A stretch of DNA of 11,153 nt from Corynebacterium sp. (GTDB lineage Bacteria; Actinomycetota; Actinomycetes; Mycobacteriales; Mycobacteriaceae): contig NZ_JAUMTY010000005.1 in NCBI RefSeq assembly GCF_030530965.1, positions 26,871 to 38,023 on the forward strand, read 5' to 3'. The notes below the pieces were generated by a model. The model was not told where the DNA came from. It made no database searches and saw only the letters and a program-made list of their open reading frames with translations. Position 1 is the stretch's first letter; each line of letters starts with the position of its first letter. Both the position numbers and the translations under genes were made by a program. Positions 1 through 6,406 of this stretch are shown piece after piece.

Positions 1-356
1 CGGATCGCTGCATCGCGACGAGCGTCGGTACCGGTCTCCATGATTTCCTGCTGCCGGTCCATGGAAGAGCGAAGCCGATCGAGCCCACGGGCGGATAGCA
101 CACGATCCCGCGCCGACTGTTCGATATCGCCTTCTTTTGAATCTTGGGGAAGGTACCCAATATCGCCGGACCGGATAACAGTTCCACCGTAAGCCTGTGT
201 TTCTCCCGCCAAAATACGCATGGTCGTTGTTTTGCCTGCACCGTTGCGGCCCACAAGACCGATGCGATCCCCTGCTTGGACGCGCAGATGGTGTCCAGGT
301 GCTGTCAGAAGTGTTCGCGCGCCAACGCGAACGTCAAGATCCTCGGTGGTAATCAC
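1..356 (-). CDS. ABC-F family ATPase, N-terminal part (gene runs off the left edge)
   Basis: About 118 residues of a soluble ABC-F protein are visible. The protein starts at a GTG (MITTEDLDVRVG...) and has a clear Walker A, GRNGAGKTT, at about residues 38-46. A Q-loop region (YLPQDS) follows, then a charged stretch (SMDRQQEIMETG) that begins the helical insert. No membrane segment is visible, as expected for ABC-F proteins, which carry two ATPase domains, act on ribosomes and do not transport. The second domain and the interdomain linker lie outside the window, so housekeeping translation factor and antibiotic-resistance subtypes cannot be separated. From memory it resembles a conserved corynebacterial ABC-F protein and the Rv1473 type of M. 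tuberculosis. The GTG start has no Shine-Dalgarno but has a -10 box 8 nt upstream, so the mRNA is probably leaderless. Divergent from the lycopene-cyclase-like gene. Confidence 0.9.
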   Translation of the reverse strand, partial: MITTEDLDVRVGARTLLTAPGHHLRVQAGDRIGLVGRNGAGKTTTMRILAGETQAYGGTVIRSGDIGYLPQDSKEGDIEQSARDRVLSARGLDRLRSSMDRQQEIMETGTDARRDAAI

Positions 357-364
357 AAGCCGGC

Positions 365-393
365 AGTATATCGCGTGGAAGCAGCTTTGTTCA
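365..393 (-). promoter_or_regulatory. Predicted leaderless promoter of the ABC-F gene
   Basis: On the minus strand a -10 hexamer TATACT (365-370) is preceded, after a 17-bp spacer, by TGAACA (388-393, 4 of 6 matches to TTGACA). Eight bases separate the -10 box from the GTG start at 356, so transcription would begin at or next to the start codon. No Shine-Dalgarno is present, which fits leaderless translation, common in actinobacteria. Not experimentally shown. Confidence 0.55.
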
Positions 394-485
394 CACCGCC
401 GACTATGGCCTTATCGTTGGGCGAACTAATCAGTGATTTACGAGAGGCGCCGTCCCTCGTTCCAGTTTCGACGCCGCTCTGACGA

Positions 486-491
486 TACAGT
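486..491 (+). promoter_or_regulatory. Possible -10 box of the lycopene-cyclase-like gene
   Basis: TACAGT ends 6 nt before the ATG at 498. The only Shine-Dalgarno-like bases (GAGG, 492-495) are too close to the ATG to work well, so a leaderless or nearly leaderless start is the simpler reading. No convincing -35 element is seen at 16-19 bp spacing. Confidence 0.35.
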
Positions 492-497
492 GAGGTT

Positions 498-1805
498 ATG
501 CATTTTTCGGTGGTCGGGCTAGGTCCTGCAGGAACAGCAGCGTCTGTTGCTGCGCTCCGTTCCGGTTATTCGGTGGAGTGCTGGGACCCACATGGCCCGC
601 ATTACCCGCCGACGATGGGTGCCTGGGCACACCAAATACCGAAATGGCTACGTCAGCATCCGCATCCATATCTTTCCCAGTCTCGGCCACGTGTGTGCGG
701 CGACAATTGGGACGCCGCCCTCCCGGAAACGTATGTCATTCTCAATCCGGATGCATTACGCGAGGTGTTGCGGAACGCGGGCGACACACAATCTCTCTCT
801 ATTCATGACCAGTGGTATAAATCCAGGCATGACGACGCGCACGTAGTCATTGACACACGCGCGGCGAGCGGTGGGTTCGTCCCAGTCCGGCAACTCGCGG
901 TAGGGCTAGTCCTCCCCGAGCGTCTTCTACCCCGCCATCACCGTCAGCCGGTGCTGATGGACATGCGAACGTTACCCGGCACTTCTTCTCCCCGCCCGAC
1001 ATCCGACGACGGTGCATCGACGACGGGCCATCCAGGCGTTGATGTGCCTTCTCGTATGACGTTTAACTATCGGATGCCTCTGGGGCACGGCCGCTGGTTA
1101 ATCGAAGAGACAATTGTCGCAACGCTGTGCCGAGGTCCCGAGCACTCGCCACATTCTGAAACAGCACAATTGGAATACTTGCGGTGGGCGCTGGATAGGA
1201 GACTCGAGCAGTTCGGTATTGACCCAGAAATCGCGCGTCGGCACGCTGTTCGCGAGGAAGTCGTGAGTTTTCCCGTCGCGCCCCTACGCCGACGAATCCC
1301 GCACGTAGCACGTCGAAACAATGGTGTGACAAGCATTTTTCCATGGGGTGCGGCCGCGGGACTGATGCACGCTGCTACTGGTTACAGTATCGGAGCTGCG
1401 GTAGATCGGGCTGATAAAGAGATCGGCTGGGCTGCCCATTGGGCCCGATACCCGCGCCTTCTTCAACGAATCGTCGGAGCAGTACACGGGCCTCCCGGCG
1501 GATGGGTAGCAGGATGGCTTCAACGGCGTGGTTTGGGCGCAACTCTCCAACTGAAGCCAGAGGAAATGCGGCTTTTTTACCGCGAATTCTTCGCCATGTC
1601 TCCGTCACGGATTCGCGACTACCTGACGTCCTCTCACGGGTTGGATATCGCCCGATCCATGGTGTGCGTTGTTGCTCGCCTCGTGAGGGTGATGATTAAA
1701 CCGGACGGACATTCACGACAGGAACGTAAAGCCGAACGCGCACTGGCCCGACGCACGTTTATGTCTTTGTTGCGTGGGAGTACCACCCCGCTCCCACGTC
1801 GGTAA
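498..1805 (+). CDS. Lycopene cyclase family FAD-dependent protein (CrtL/CrtY-like)
   Basis: 435 residues. The N-terminus is a dinucleotide-binding beta-alpha-beta unit: FSVVGLGPAG, with the G-x-G-x-x-G glycines at 7, 9 and 12. Further family marks are VLMDMR (152-157, compare LMDWR), a strand ending in LIEET (201-205), where the family has its conserved acidic EET motif, and near the C-terminus GLMHAATGYS (288-297), the family's G-x-x-HPATGYS motif with Ala for Pro. In the family these flavoproteins cyclise the ends of lycopene using reduced FAD as a non-redox cofactor. Residues 158-187 look like a variable Pro/Ser/Thr-rich insertion. No other carotenoid gene is near, so the true substrate is uncertain. 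Characterised corynebacterial carotenoid cyclases are the unrelated small membrane proteins CrtYe/CrtYf, so this may be an orphan paralog. The family call is firm; the reaction is inferred. Confidence 0.78.
   Translation: MHFSVVGLGPAGTAASVAALRSGYSVECWDPHGPHYPPTMGAWAHQIPKWLRQHPHPYLSQSRPRVCGDNWDAALPETYVILNPDALREVLRNAGDTQSLSIHDQWYKSRHDDAHVVIDTRAASGGFVPVRQLAVGLVLPERLLPRHHRQPVLMDMRTLPGTSSPRPTSDDGASTTGHPGVDVPSRMTFNYRMPLGHGRWLIEETIVATLCRGPEHSPHSETAQLEYLRWALDRRLEQFGIDPEIARRHAVREEVVSFPVAPLRRRIPHVARRNNGVTSIFPWGAAAGLMHAATGYSIGAAVDRADKEIGWAAHWARYPRLLQRIVGAVHGPPGGWVAGWLQRRGLGATLQLKPEEMRLFYREFFAMSPSRIRDYLTSSHGLDIARSMVCVVARLVRVMIKPDGHSRQERKAERALARRTFMSLLRGSTTPLPRR
1773..1798. terminator. Possible bidirectional hairpin terminator at the end of the cyclase gene
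   Basis: A perfect 8-bp inverted repeat (CGTGGGAG at 1773-1780, CTCCCACG at 1791-1798) with a 10-nt loop spans the last codons of the plus-strand cyclase gene. It lies just beyond the convergent sufT stop. Neither strand shows a T-tract after it, so it would be an I-shaped terminator at best. It could also be chance within coding sequence. Confidence 0.3.
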
Positions 1806-1829
1806 GTCATATCGATAGGACGCGTCGGT

Positions 1830-1855
1830 AAGAAATGCCCGAACTCAAGCCGAGC
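1830..1855 (-). terminator. Weak candidate terminator after sufT
   Basis: Reading the minus strand, GCTCG and CGGGC (with a G-U pair) can form a short stem over 1855-1837, followed by the T-rich run ATTTCTT (1836-1830). The stem is only about 5 bp, so this is weak on its own, but it sits at the sufT stop codon where operon transcription should end. Confidence 0.25.
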
Positions 1856-2316
1856 TAGACAGCGAACCCGAGGGCACGGAGTTGCTCTCTGCCCTCTTCA
1901 GTAATCATGTGTGGTCCCCACGGCGGAGTCCACACCCATTCAATGCGCATATTGTCAGCAATACCGCGACCGACAACGGCATCTGTGGACTGGTCTTCCA
2001 GCATGTCCGTGAGTGGGCAGGCAGGAGAAGTCAATGTCATGTAGACCACAACATTGCCATCCTCGTCGACCCAAATGTCGTAAACCAATCCAAGATCAAC
2101 AACATTGATGCCCAGCTCAGGGTCGACGACATCGTACAGGCTGTCCTGAACCGCATTAGCAATTTTCTGCTGATCATCCCCCATCGGCGGTAGGTCAGGA
2201 ACGCTAGGGATAGACCCATCTATCCCCGTGCCCGGCCCTGTTACCGAACCTGCGTCGTCATAGGATTCATACGAACTGGCAGCTTGATCTTGTGTGGTCG
2301 TGTCGTCTTGTGCCAT
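1855..2316 (-). CDS. sufT: SufT / MIP18-family (DUF59) Fe-S assembly factor
   Basis: 153 residues from the ATG at 2316. This start is chosen over the upstream GTG at 2346 because GAGGAG lies 5 nt before the ATG. The first 45 or so residues are an acidic, low-complexity tail rich in Asp, Ser, Thr and Gly. The MIP18 domain follows: DPELGINVVDLGLVY (about 67-81), then SPACPLTDMLEDQ with the single conserved Cys, and a C-terminal WTPPWGPHMITEEGREQLRALGF block typical of the SufT type. Members help mature Fe-S proteins, probably as accessory carriers; exact chemistry is not settled. It is the last suf gene, 136 nt after sufU, a larger gap than elsewhere in the operon, so a separate weak promoter or RNA processing is possible. 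No clear promoter is seen in that gap. Confidence 0.92.
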   Translation of the reverse strand: MAQDDTTTQDQAASSYESYDDAGSVTGPGTGIDGSIPSVPDLPPMGDDQQKIANAVQDSLYDVVDPELGINVVDLGLVYDIWVDEDGNVVVYMTLTSPACPLTDMLEDQSTDAVVGRGIADNMRIEWVWTPPWGPHMITEEGREQLRALGFAV

Positions 2317-2321
2317 TGGAA

Positions 2322-2327
2322 CTCCTC
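2322..2327 (-). promoter_or_regulatory. Ribosome binding site that fixes the sufT start
   Basis: GAGGAG on the minus strand, 5 nt before ATG 2316. It lies inside the longer GTG-initiated reading frame and so supports the shorter 153-residue protein. Confidence 0.7.
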
Positions 2328-2452
2328 GTTCTTCTTGAGTGTGCACTATCTACGGGGATCACCCGGCTGTCATTGTTTCCACGTACTGCTTTGTCCCATG
2401 ATGCATCGATGATGTCCGGCTTGGCATAACCACTAGCCGCCATCAACCGAAA

Positions 2453-2953
2453 CTAGGAACTTGTTGTTGGCGACGATGAGTTCAGCTGTGCTGCGGCTTT
2501 GTCGTGGCCCGCATCAGCCATCGCCTCAGTGGCAGCGGCTTGAAGAGCTTTCCACGCTAACAGCGCGCACTTAACGCGAGCGGGGTATTGAGCAACACCG
2601 GCAAATGCGATCCCGTCTCCAATGAGATCCTCATCGCCCTCAACCTTCCCACGGGACGTCACCATGCGTTCAAACTCAGCCAGTTTCTTCGACGCGTCGT
2701 CGACACTTTGGCCGATCAATTCTTCGGCCATCACCGACGTCGACGCTTGGCTGATTGAGCACCCCGACGCCTCGTAGGAGATGTCTTGGATCGTTGACCC
2801 ATCGTCGGAGAGCTGAACACGCAGGGTTATTTCATCACCACAGGACGTATTGACGTGGTGAACCTCTGCATCAAAAGGTTCCCTCAAGCCTGCATGTTGC
2901 GGATTCTTATAGTGATCCAGGATCACTTCCTGGTACATGGATTCGAGTCTCAT
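2453..2953 (-). CDS. sufU: SufU, zinc-dependent sulfurtransferase partner of SufS
   Basis: 166 residues from ATG 2953, which overlaps the sufS stop in an ATGA arrangement (2950-2953), so translation is probably coupled. The in-frame start at 2986 is rejected because it would lie inside sufS and lengthen the conserved N-terminus (MRLESMYQEVILDHYKNPQH). SufU takes persulfide sulfur from the SufS cysteine and delivers it for cluster assembly on SufBCD. The four zinc ligands of the SufU family are present: C38 and D40 (NTSCGDE), C65 (ASGCSIS) and C129 (RVKCALL). The insert between C65 and C129 (about 85-115) is the SufU-specific segment that IscU proteins lack. This marks it as a sulfur-transfer protein, not an IscU scaffold. 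The tail is Ser/Thr-rich and unremarkable. Confidence 0.95.
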   Translation of the reverse strand: MRLESMYQEVILDHYKNPQHAGLREPFDAEVHHVNTSCGDEITLRVQLSDDGSTIQDISYEASGCSISQASTSVMAEELIGQSVDDASKKLAEFERMVTSRGKVEGDEDLIGDGIAFAGVAQYPARVKCALLAWKALQAAATEAMADAGHDKAAAQLNSSSPTTSS

Positions 2954-4221
2954 CGCGTCACCCCAAAGAAGTCTCGTGCACGACAAATAGATTCTGCCAG
3001 CTTATCCACTTCGTCGAGAGTGTTGTAAATATAGAACGACGCGCGCGCCGAAGCCTGGATCCCCATCCGACGGTGGATAGGCCACGCGCAATGGTGGCCA
3101 GAGCGGACAGCGATGCCGTCGTCGTCAAGAACCTGGCTGAGATCGTGAGGGTGGACCCCGTCGAGAGAGAAGCTCACCGAACTGCCCCGGTGCTCCGGCG
3201 TTGTCGGGCCAATGATGCGCAGCCCATCAATATCGTTGAGTTTCTCCAAAGCATATTTAGTGAGCATGTGCTCGTGCTTTTCGACAGCGTCCATTCCGAT
3301 GGCCTGGAGGAATTCTACGGCAGCTCCGAGGCCGACAACTTGGCTGGTCATCTGTGTTCCAGCCTCAAACCGCTGTGGTGGCTCTGTGTATCCGGAGTGG
3401 TCCATCTGGACTGTCGTAATCATGGAACCACCAGTGAGGAAGGGTGGCATCTGGGCGAGGATGTCCGCCTTACCGTACATGACCCCTACCCCATTCGGGC
3501 CCAGCATTTTATGTCCCGAAAAGGCGGAAAAATCGACGTCAAGTGTGTGGAAGTCCACTGCTTTGTGCGGAACGGACTGGCATGCATCGAGCACCGCCAC
3601 TGCCCCAACACTATGCGCACGCGACACAAGCTCTTCGACATCGGGCTGGGCACCAGTCACATTCGATTGATGCGTGAACGCGACGACCTTCGTGCGGTCG
3701 CTCAACGTCAGGGAATCAAGATCGACGCGTCCATCGTCGGTCGCTGAATACCACTTCAGGTGGGCACCTGTCCGGCGGCACAATTCCTGCCACGGAATCA
3801 AGTTAGCGTGATGCTCGATTTCCGTGACGACGACTTCATCGCCCTCTTTAACCTGGAACTCCCCGGCGCGATCATCGCCTAAGAGGTAGGCGACTTCGTT
3901 GAGTGCCTCCGTGGCGTTTTTAGTGAATGCAATTTCTGGTTCATCGGCCCCGACGAAATGCGCGATGCGTTCGCGCGCATCCTCATAGGCTTCCGTCGCT
4001 TCTTCTGCGAGTTGATAGGAGCCGCGGTGAACGGGCGCATTGGTGTGGGTGAGGAAGTGGAATTCTTCGCGCAGCACACGTTCCGGTCGTTGTGATGTGG
4101 CACCGGAGTCTAGAAAGATGAGGGGTTTATCGTCGCGAACAGTACGGTGCAGGATGGGGAATTCCGCGCGCACTGCGTCGACATCCAACACCCCGTTTCG
4201 TGTGAGCTCTGGAATTTCCAC
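2950..4221 (-). CDS. sufS: SufS group II cysteine desulfurase
   Basis: 423 residues. This PLP enzyme converts cysteine to alanine plus an enzyme-bound persulfide, the sulfur source for Fe-S clusters. Visible active-site features are H138 (TEIEHHAN), D212 (VLDACQS), the PLP lysine K238 (FSGHKMLGPNG) and the persulfide cysteine C378 in the short group II loop (RSGHHCAWP). Length is normal for SufS. Start: the GTG at 4221 opens the conserved N-terminus, but the strong AGGAGG (4235-4240) is 13 nt away, longer than usual; GGAAGG reaches 9 nt. A CTG at 4227, two codons upstream, sits 7 nt from AGGAGG and is a less orthodox alternative. The gene follows sufC after a 106-nt gap holding a strong intrinsic terminator, and overlaps sufU by 4 nt. 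Confidence 0.96.
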   Translation of the reverse strand: MEIPELTRNGVLDVDAVRAEFPILHRTVRDDKPLIFLDSGATSQRPERVLREEFHFLTHTNAPVHRGSYQLAEEATEAYEDARERIAHFVGADEPEIAFTKNATEALNEVAYLLGDDRAGEFQVKEGDEVVVTEIEHHANLIPWQELCRRTGAHLKWYSATDDGRVDLDSLTLSDRTKVVAFTHQSNVTGAQPDVEELVSRAHSVGAVAVLDACQSVPHKAVDFHTLDVDFSAFSGHKMLGPNGVGVMYGKADILAQMPPFLTGGSMITTVQMDHSGYTEPPQRFEAGTQMTSQVVGLGAAVEFLQAIGMDAVEKHEHMLTKYALEKLNDIDGLRIIGPTTPEHRGSSVSFSLDGVHPHDLSQVLDDDGIAVRSGHHCAWPIHRRMGIQASARASFYIYNTLDEVDKLAESICRARDFFGVTR

Positions 4222-4275
4222 CGTCAGTAACCTTCCTCCTGCAAGCTTTCGCTGGTTGCATCTAAAAAGTGTGTG

Positions 4276-4317
4276 AATAAAAAGTGAATGGCGAGGTCGT
4301 CATGATCGCCATTCACT
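4276..4317 (-). terminator. Strong intrinsic terminator or attenuator between sufC and sufS
   Basis: A perfect 12-bp inverted repeat: on the plus strand AGTGAATGGCGA (4283-4294) and TCGCCATTCACT (4306-4317), with an 11-nt loop. Read in the direction of the operon (minus), the stem closes into TTTTT-A-TT (4283-4276). It starts 10 nt after the sufC stop. This is the form of a Rho-independent terminator, placed inside an otherwise co-directional operon, so partial read-through (attenuation) is the likely role. Confidence 0.8.
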
Positions 4318-4327
4318 GTGGGGCTGG

Positions 4328-5086
4328 TTAGCCTACGAAAGCGTCGTAGCCTTCTTCTTCGAGCTTGTCGGCGAGCTCAGGGCCACCCGTCGTAACGACG
4401 CGGCCGTTGGCGAAGACGTGCACAAAGTCAGGGCGCACATAGTTCAGAATGCGCTTGTAGTGCGTAATGAGCATGATTCCGCCATTGTTCTGCTCTTTGT
4501 AGTCGTTGATCCCCTGGGACACGATCCGGAGGGCGTCGACGTCGAGCCCGGAGTCTGTCTCGTCGAGGATGGCGAACTTGGGCTTGAGCAGCGATAGCTG
4601 CAGAATCTCGTGACGCTTCTTTTCGCCGCCGGAGAACCCTTCATTGACGGCACGCTCGGAGAATGAGGTGTCGATCTTGAGTTCTTTTTGGGCGTCTTTA
4701 ACTTCCTTGATCCAGTCACGAAGCCGTGGAGCTTCTCCACGTACCGCGGTTGCTGAGGTGCGGAGGAAGTTAGCCATGGACACGCCGGGAACCTCAACCG
4801 GGTACTGCATGGCGAGGAACAAACCGGCTCGGGCTCGTTCATCTACAGACATGTCGATGATGTTTTCGCCGTCTAACAGCACTTCCCCGCCGGTAACTTC
4901 ATAACGGGGGTGGCCGGCAATCGTGTATGACAGGGTCGATTTGCCCGACCCGTTGGGGCCCATGATCGCGTGGGTCTCACCTGAGTTGATGGTCAGATTG
5001 ACGCCCTTGAGGATTTGCTTGGGCTCTTCCCCGGGTTCGGTGGGCTTGACGACGGCTTCGAGGTCGCGAATTTCGAGGGTACTCAT
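4328..5086 (-). CDS. sufC: SufC, ABC-type ATPase of the SufBCD scaffold
   Basis: 252 residues, the normal SufC length. SufC hydrolyses ATP to drive conformational change in the soluble SufBC2D complex during Fe-S cluster assembly; despite its ABC fold it is not a transporter. Motifs in order: Walker A GPNGSGKST (43-51), Q-loop Q94 (AMQYP), signature FSGGEKKR (151-158, the SufC form of LSGGQ), Walker B FAILDET with catalytic E176, and switch H209 (LITHY). ATG 5086 is preceded by AAGGAGA at proper spacing. It lies 57 nt after sufD, in a gap with no clear promoter. The following terminator suggests sufC is the last gene of the most abundant transcript segment. Confidence 0.97.
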   Translation of the reverse strand: MSTLEIRDLEAVVKPTEPGEEPKQILKGVNLTINSGETHAIMGPNGSGKSTLSYTIAGHPRYEVTGGEVLLDGENIIDMSVDERARAGLFLAMQYPVEVPGVSMANFLRTSATAVRGEAPRLRDWIKEVKDAQKELKIDTSFSERAVNEGFSGGEKKRHEILQLSLLKPKFAILDETDSGLDVDALRIVSQGINDYKEQNNGGIMLITHYKRILNYVRPDFVHVFANGRVVTTGGPELADKLEEEGYDAFVG

Positions 5087-5143
5087 TGTTCTCCTTGTGT
5101 TTGATGATCCGTGAGATACAGCTAGTGACGCACGGTAGATGGA

Positions 5144-6406
5144 TTAGCTCAGTGAATTCAGCTCGTCGAGGCTGACAGTGTCGAGTTCCTCGGAGACGCG
5201 TTTTTCGAGTTCATCTTGGACGGCCGGTATCGGGATTCGTGAAATGACTTCGGTGAAGAATCCGTGGACGATAAGGCGTCGGGCAACGGGTTCGGGGATC
5301 CCACGGCTCATCAGGTAGTAGAGCTGTTCGTCGTCGAAGCGGCCGACGGTGGCCGCGTGACCAGCGCCGATGATTTCGCCGGTGGCGATTTCGAGGTTCG
5401 GAACGGCATCTGCGCGCGCGCCCTCGGACAAGACGAGGTTCATGTTCTTCTCGTATGTGTCCGTGTTGTCGGCCTGTGCGCGGATGAGTGCGTCGCCAAC
5501 CCACGCTGTGCGTGTTTCGGGGAGGTCCGAGGTGGGATCGCCTTGGAGTGCTCCTTTGTACATCACGTTGGAGCGGCAATTCGCCTCAGAGTGGTCAACG
5601 AGTAGGCGTTGCTCGAAGTATTGTCCGTCGTCGGCAAAGTACACACCGGAGAGTTCGCAGTCAGCCCCGGGCGCTTTGAACGCTACGTGGGAGATATTGC
5701 GGACCACGGAGCCGCCGAATGCACTGTATCCGTGGCGCATGACGGCATCGCGATCTAGTCGGAGCTGCTCATTGGCCAGGTGGACGGCGTCGTCCTCCAT
5801 GTCGTCGATAATGGCGACGTTGATATGCGCACCTGTTCCAATCGAGTACGAGTGGAAATCTGCGTAGTTGCCGTGCCCCTCGAATCGGAGAACGACGTTG
5901 GCTTCGGCGTGTTCACCAGCGACGACGGCGAGCGCTCCGAAGGACGTGGTGTCGGGGCCAGTTCCCGTGAACGTCAACGTGATGTCGCCGTCGACAACCG
6001 TGTTGTCGTCGATGGTGAGGACGGTTCCGCGTTGAAGGCTGGCGAAGACCTGCGCACCGACGCGATCCACGGGGGCTCCGGCTGCGCGAAGGCGGTCATC
6101 GTCGGCCGGAACCTCTTCTACGTGTACGCCGGATGTTCCCTCAGGGATATCTGCGGTGACCGGGTTCGGCGCGTGTTCACCGGGGAACGACCCGTCGTGA
6201 AGCCCGTTGAGCCGTCGCAACGGAGTGAAACGCCAATCCTCGTCGCGACCGCGAGGGACGGAGAAATCGTCGACATTGAACGACGTGAAGACGTCGCCTT
6301 TTGTTTTAGCCCCTGTGGTGTTGGTTGTGTTGGCGTCGAACGCGCCGACTTCTTTTGCCTTGTCGGCGGCAGCTTCGACATCCTCGGCCTTGAGTACGTC
6401 AGTCAT
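5144..6406 (-). CDS. sufD: SufD, Fe-S cluster scaffold subunit
   Basis: 420 residues. SufD pairs with SufB through a beta-helix core and with one SufC protomer. The N-terminal helical part includes RGRDEDWRFTPLRRL (52-66), the conserved E-x-W-x-x-TP element. A long beta-rich core follows. The C-terminal block GAGHAATVGRFDDEQLYYLMSRGIPEP (348-373) is the SufB/SufD family signature, and its His (H350) matches by position the E. coli SufD histidine implicated in cluster formation at the SufB-SufD interface. The ATG begins at the base next to the sufB stop (TAG directly followed by ATG). With only weak Shine-Dalgarno bases inside the sufB end, this suggests translational coupling and matched SufB:SufD output. 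A conserved Ser/Asp tail follows the core. Confidence 0.95.
   Translation of the reverse strand: MTDVLKAEDVEAAADKAKEVGAFDANTTNTTGAKTKGDVFTSFNVDDFSVPRGRDEDWRFTPLRRLNGLHDGSFPGEHAPNPVTADIPEGTSGVHVEEVPADDDRLRAAGAPVDRVGAQVFASLQRGTVLTIDDNTVVDGDITLTFTGTGPDTTSFGALAVVAGEHAEANVVLRFEGHGNYADFHSYSIGTGAHINVAIIDDMEDDAVHLANEQLRLDRDAVMRHGYSAFGGSVVRNISHVAFKAPGADCELSGVYFADDGQYFEQRLLVDHSEANCRSNVMYKGALQGDPTSDLPETRTAWVGDALIRAQADNTDTYEKNMNLVLSEGARADAVPNLEIATGEIIGAGHAATVGRFDDEQLYYLMSRGIPEPVARRLIVHGFFTEVISRIPIPAVQDELEKRVSEELDTVSLDELNSLS

Noticed and set aside
2347..2452. Promoter or terminator in the sufU-sufT gap
   Set aside because: Only short palindromes (GATGCATC) and -10-like fragments without a partner are seen; nothing reaches a supportable level.
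3073..3747. 224-codon open frame antisense to sufS
   Set aside because: It is fully inside sufS, with low-complexity nonspecific translation and no ribosome binding site; a shadow of the sufS codon pattern.
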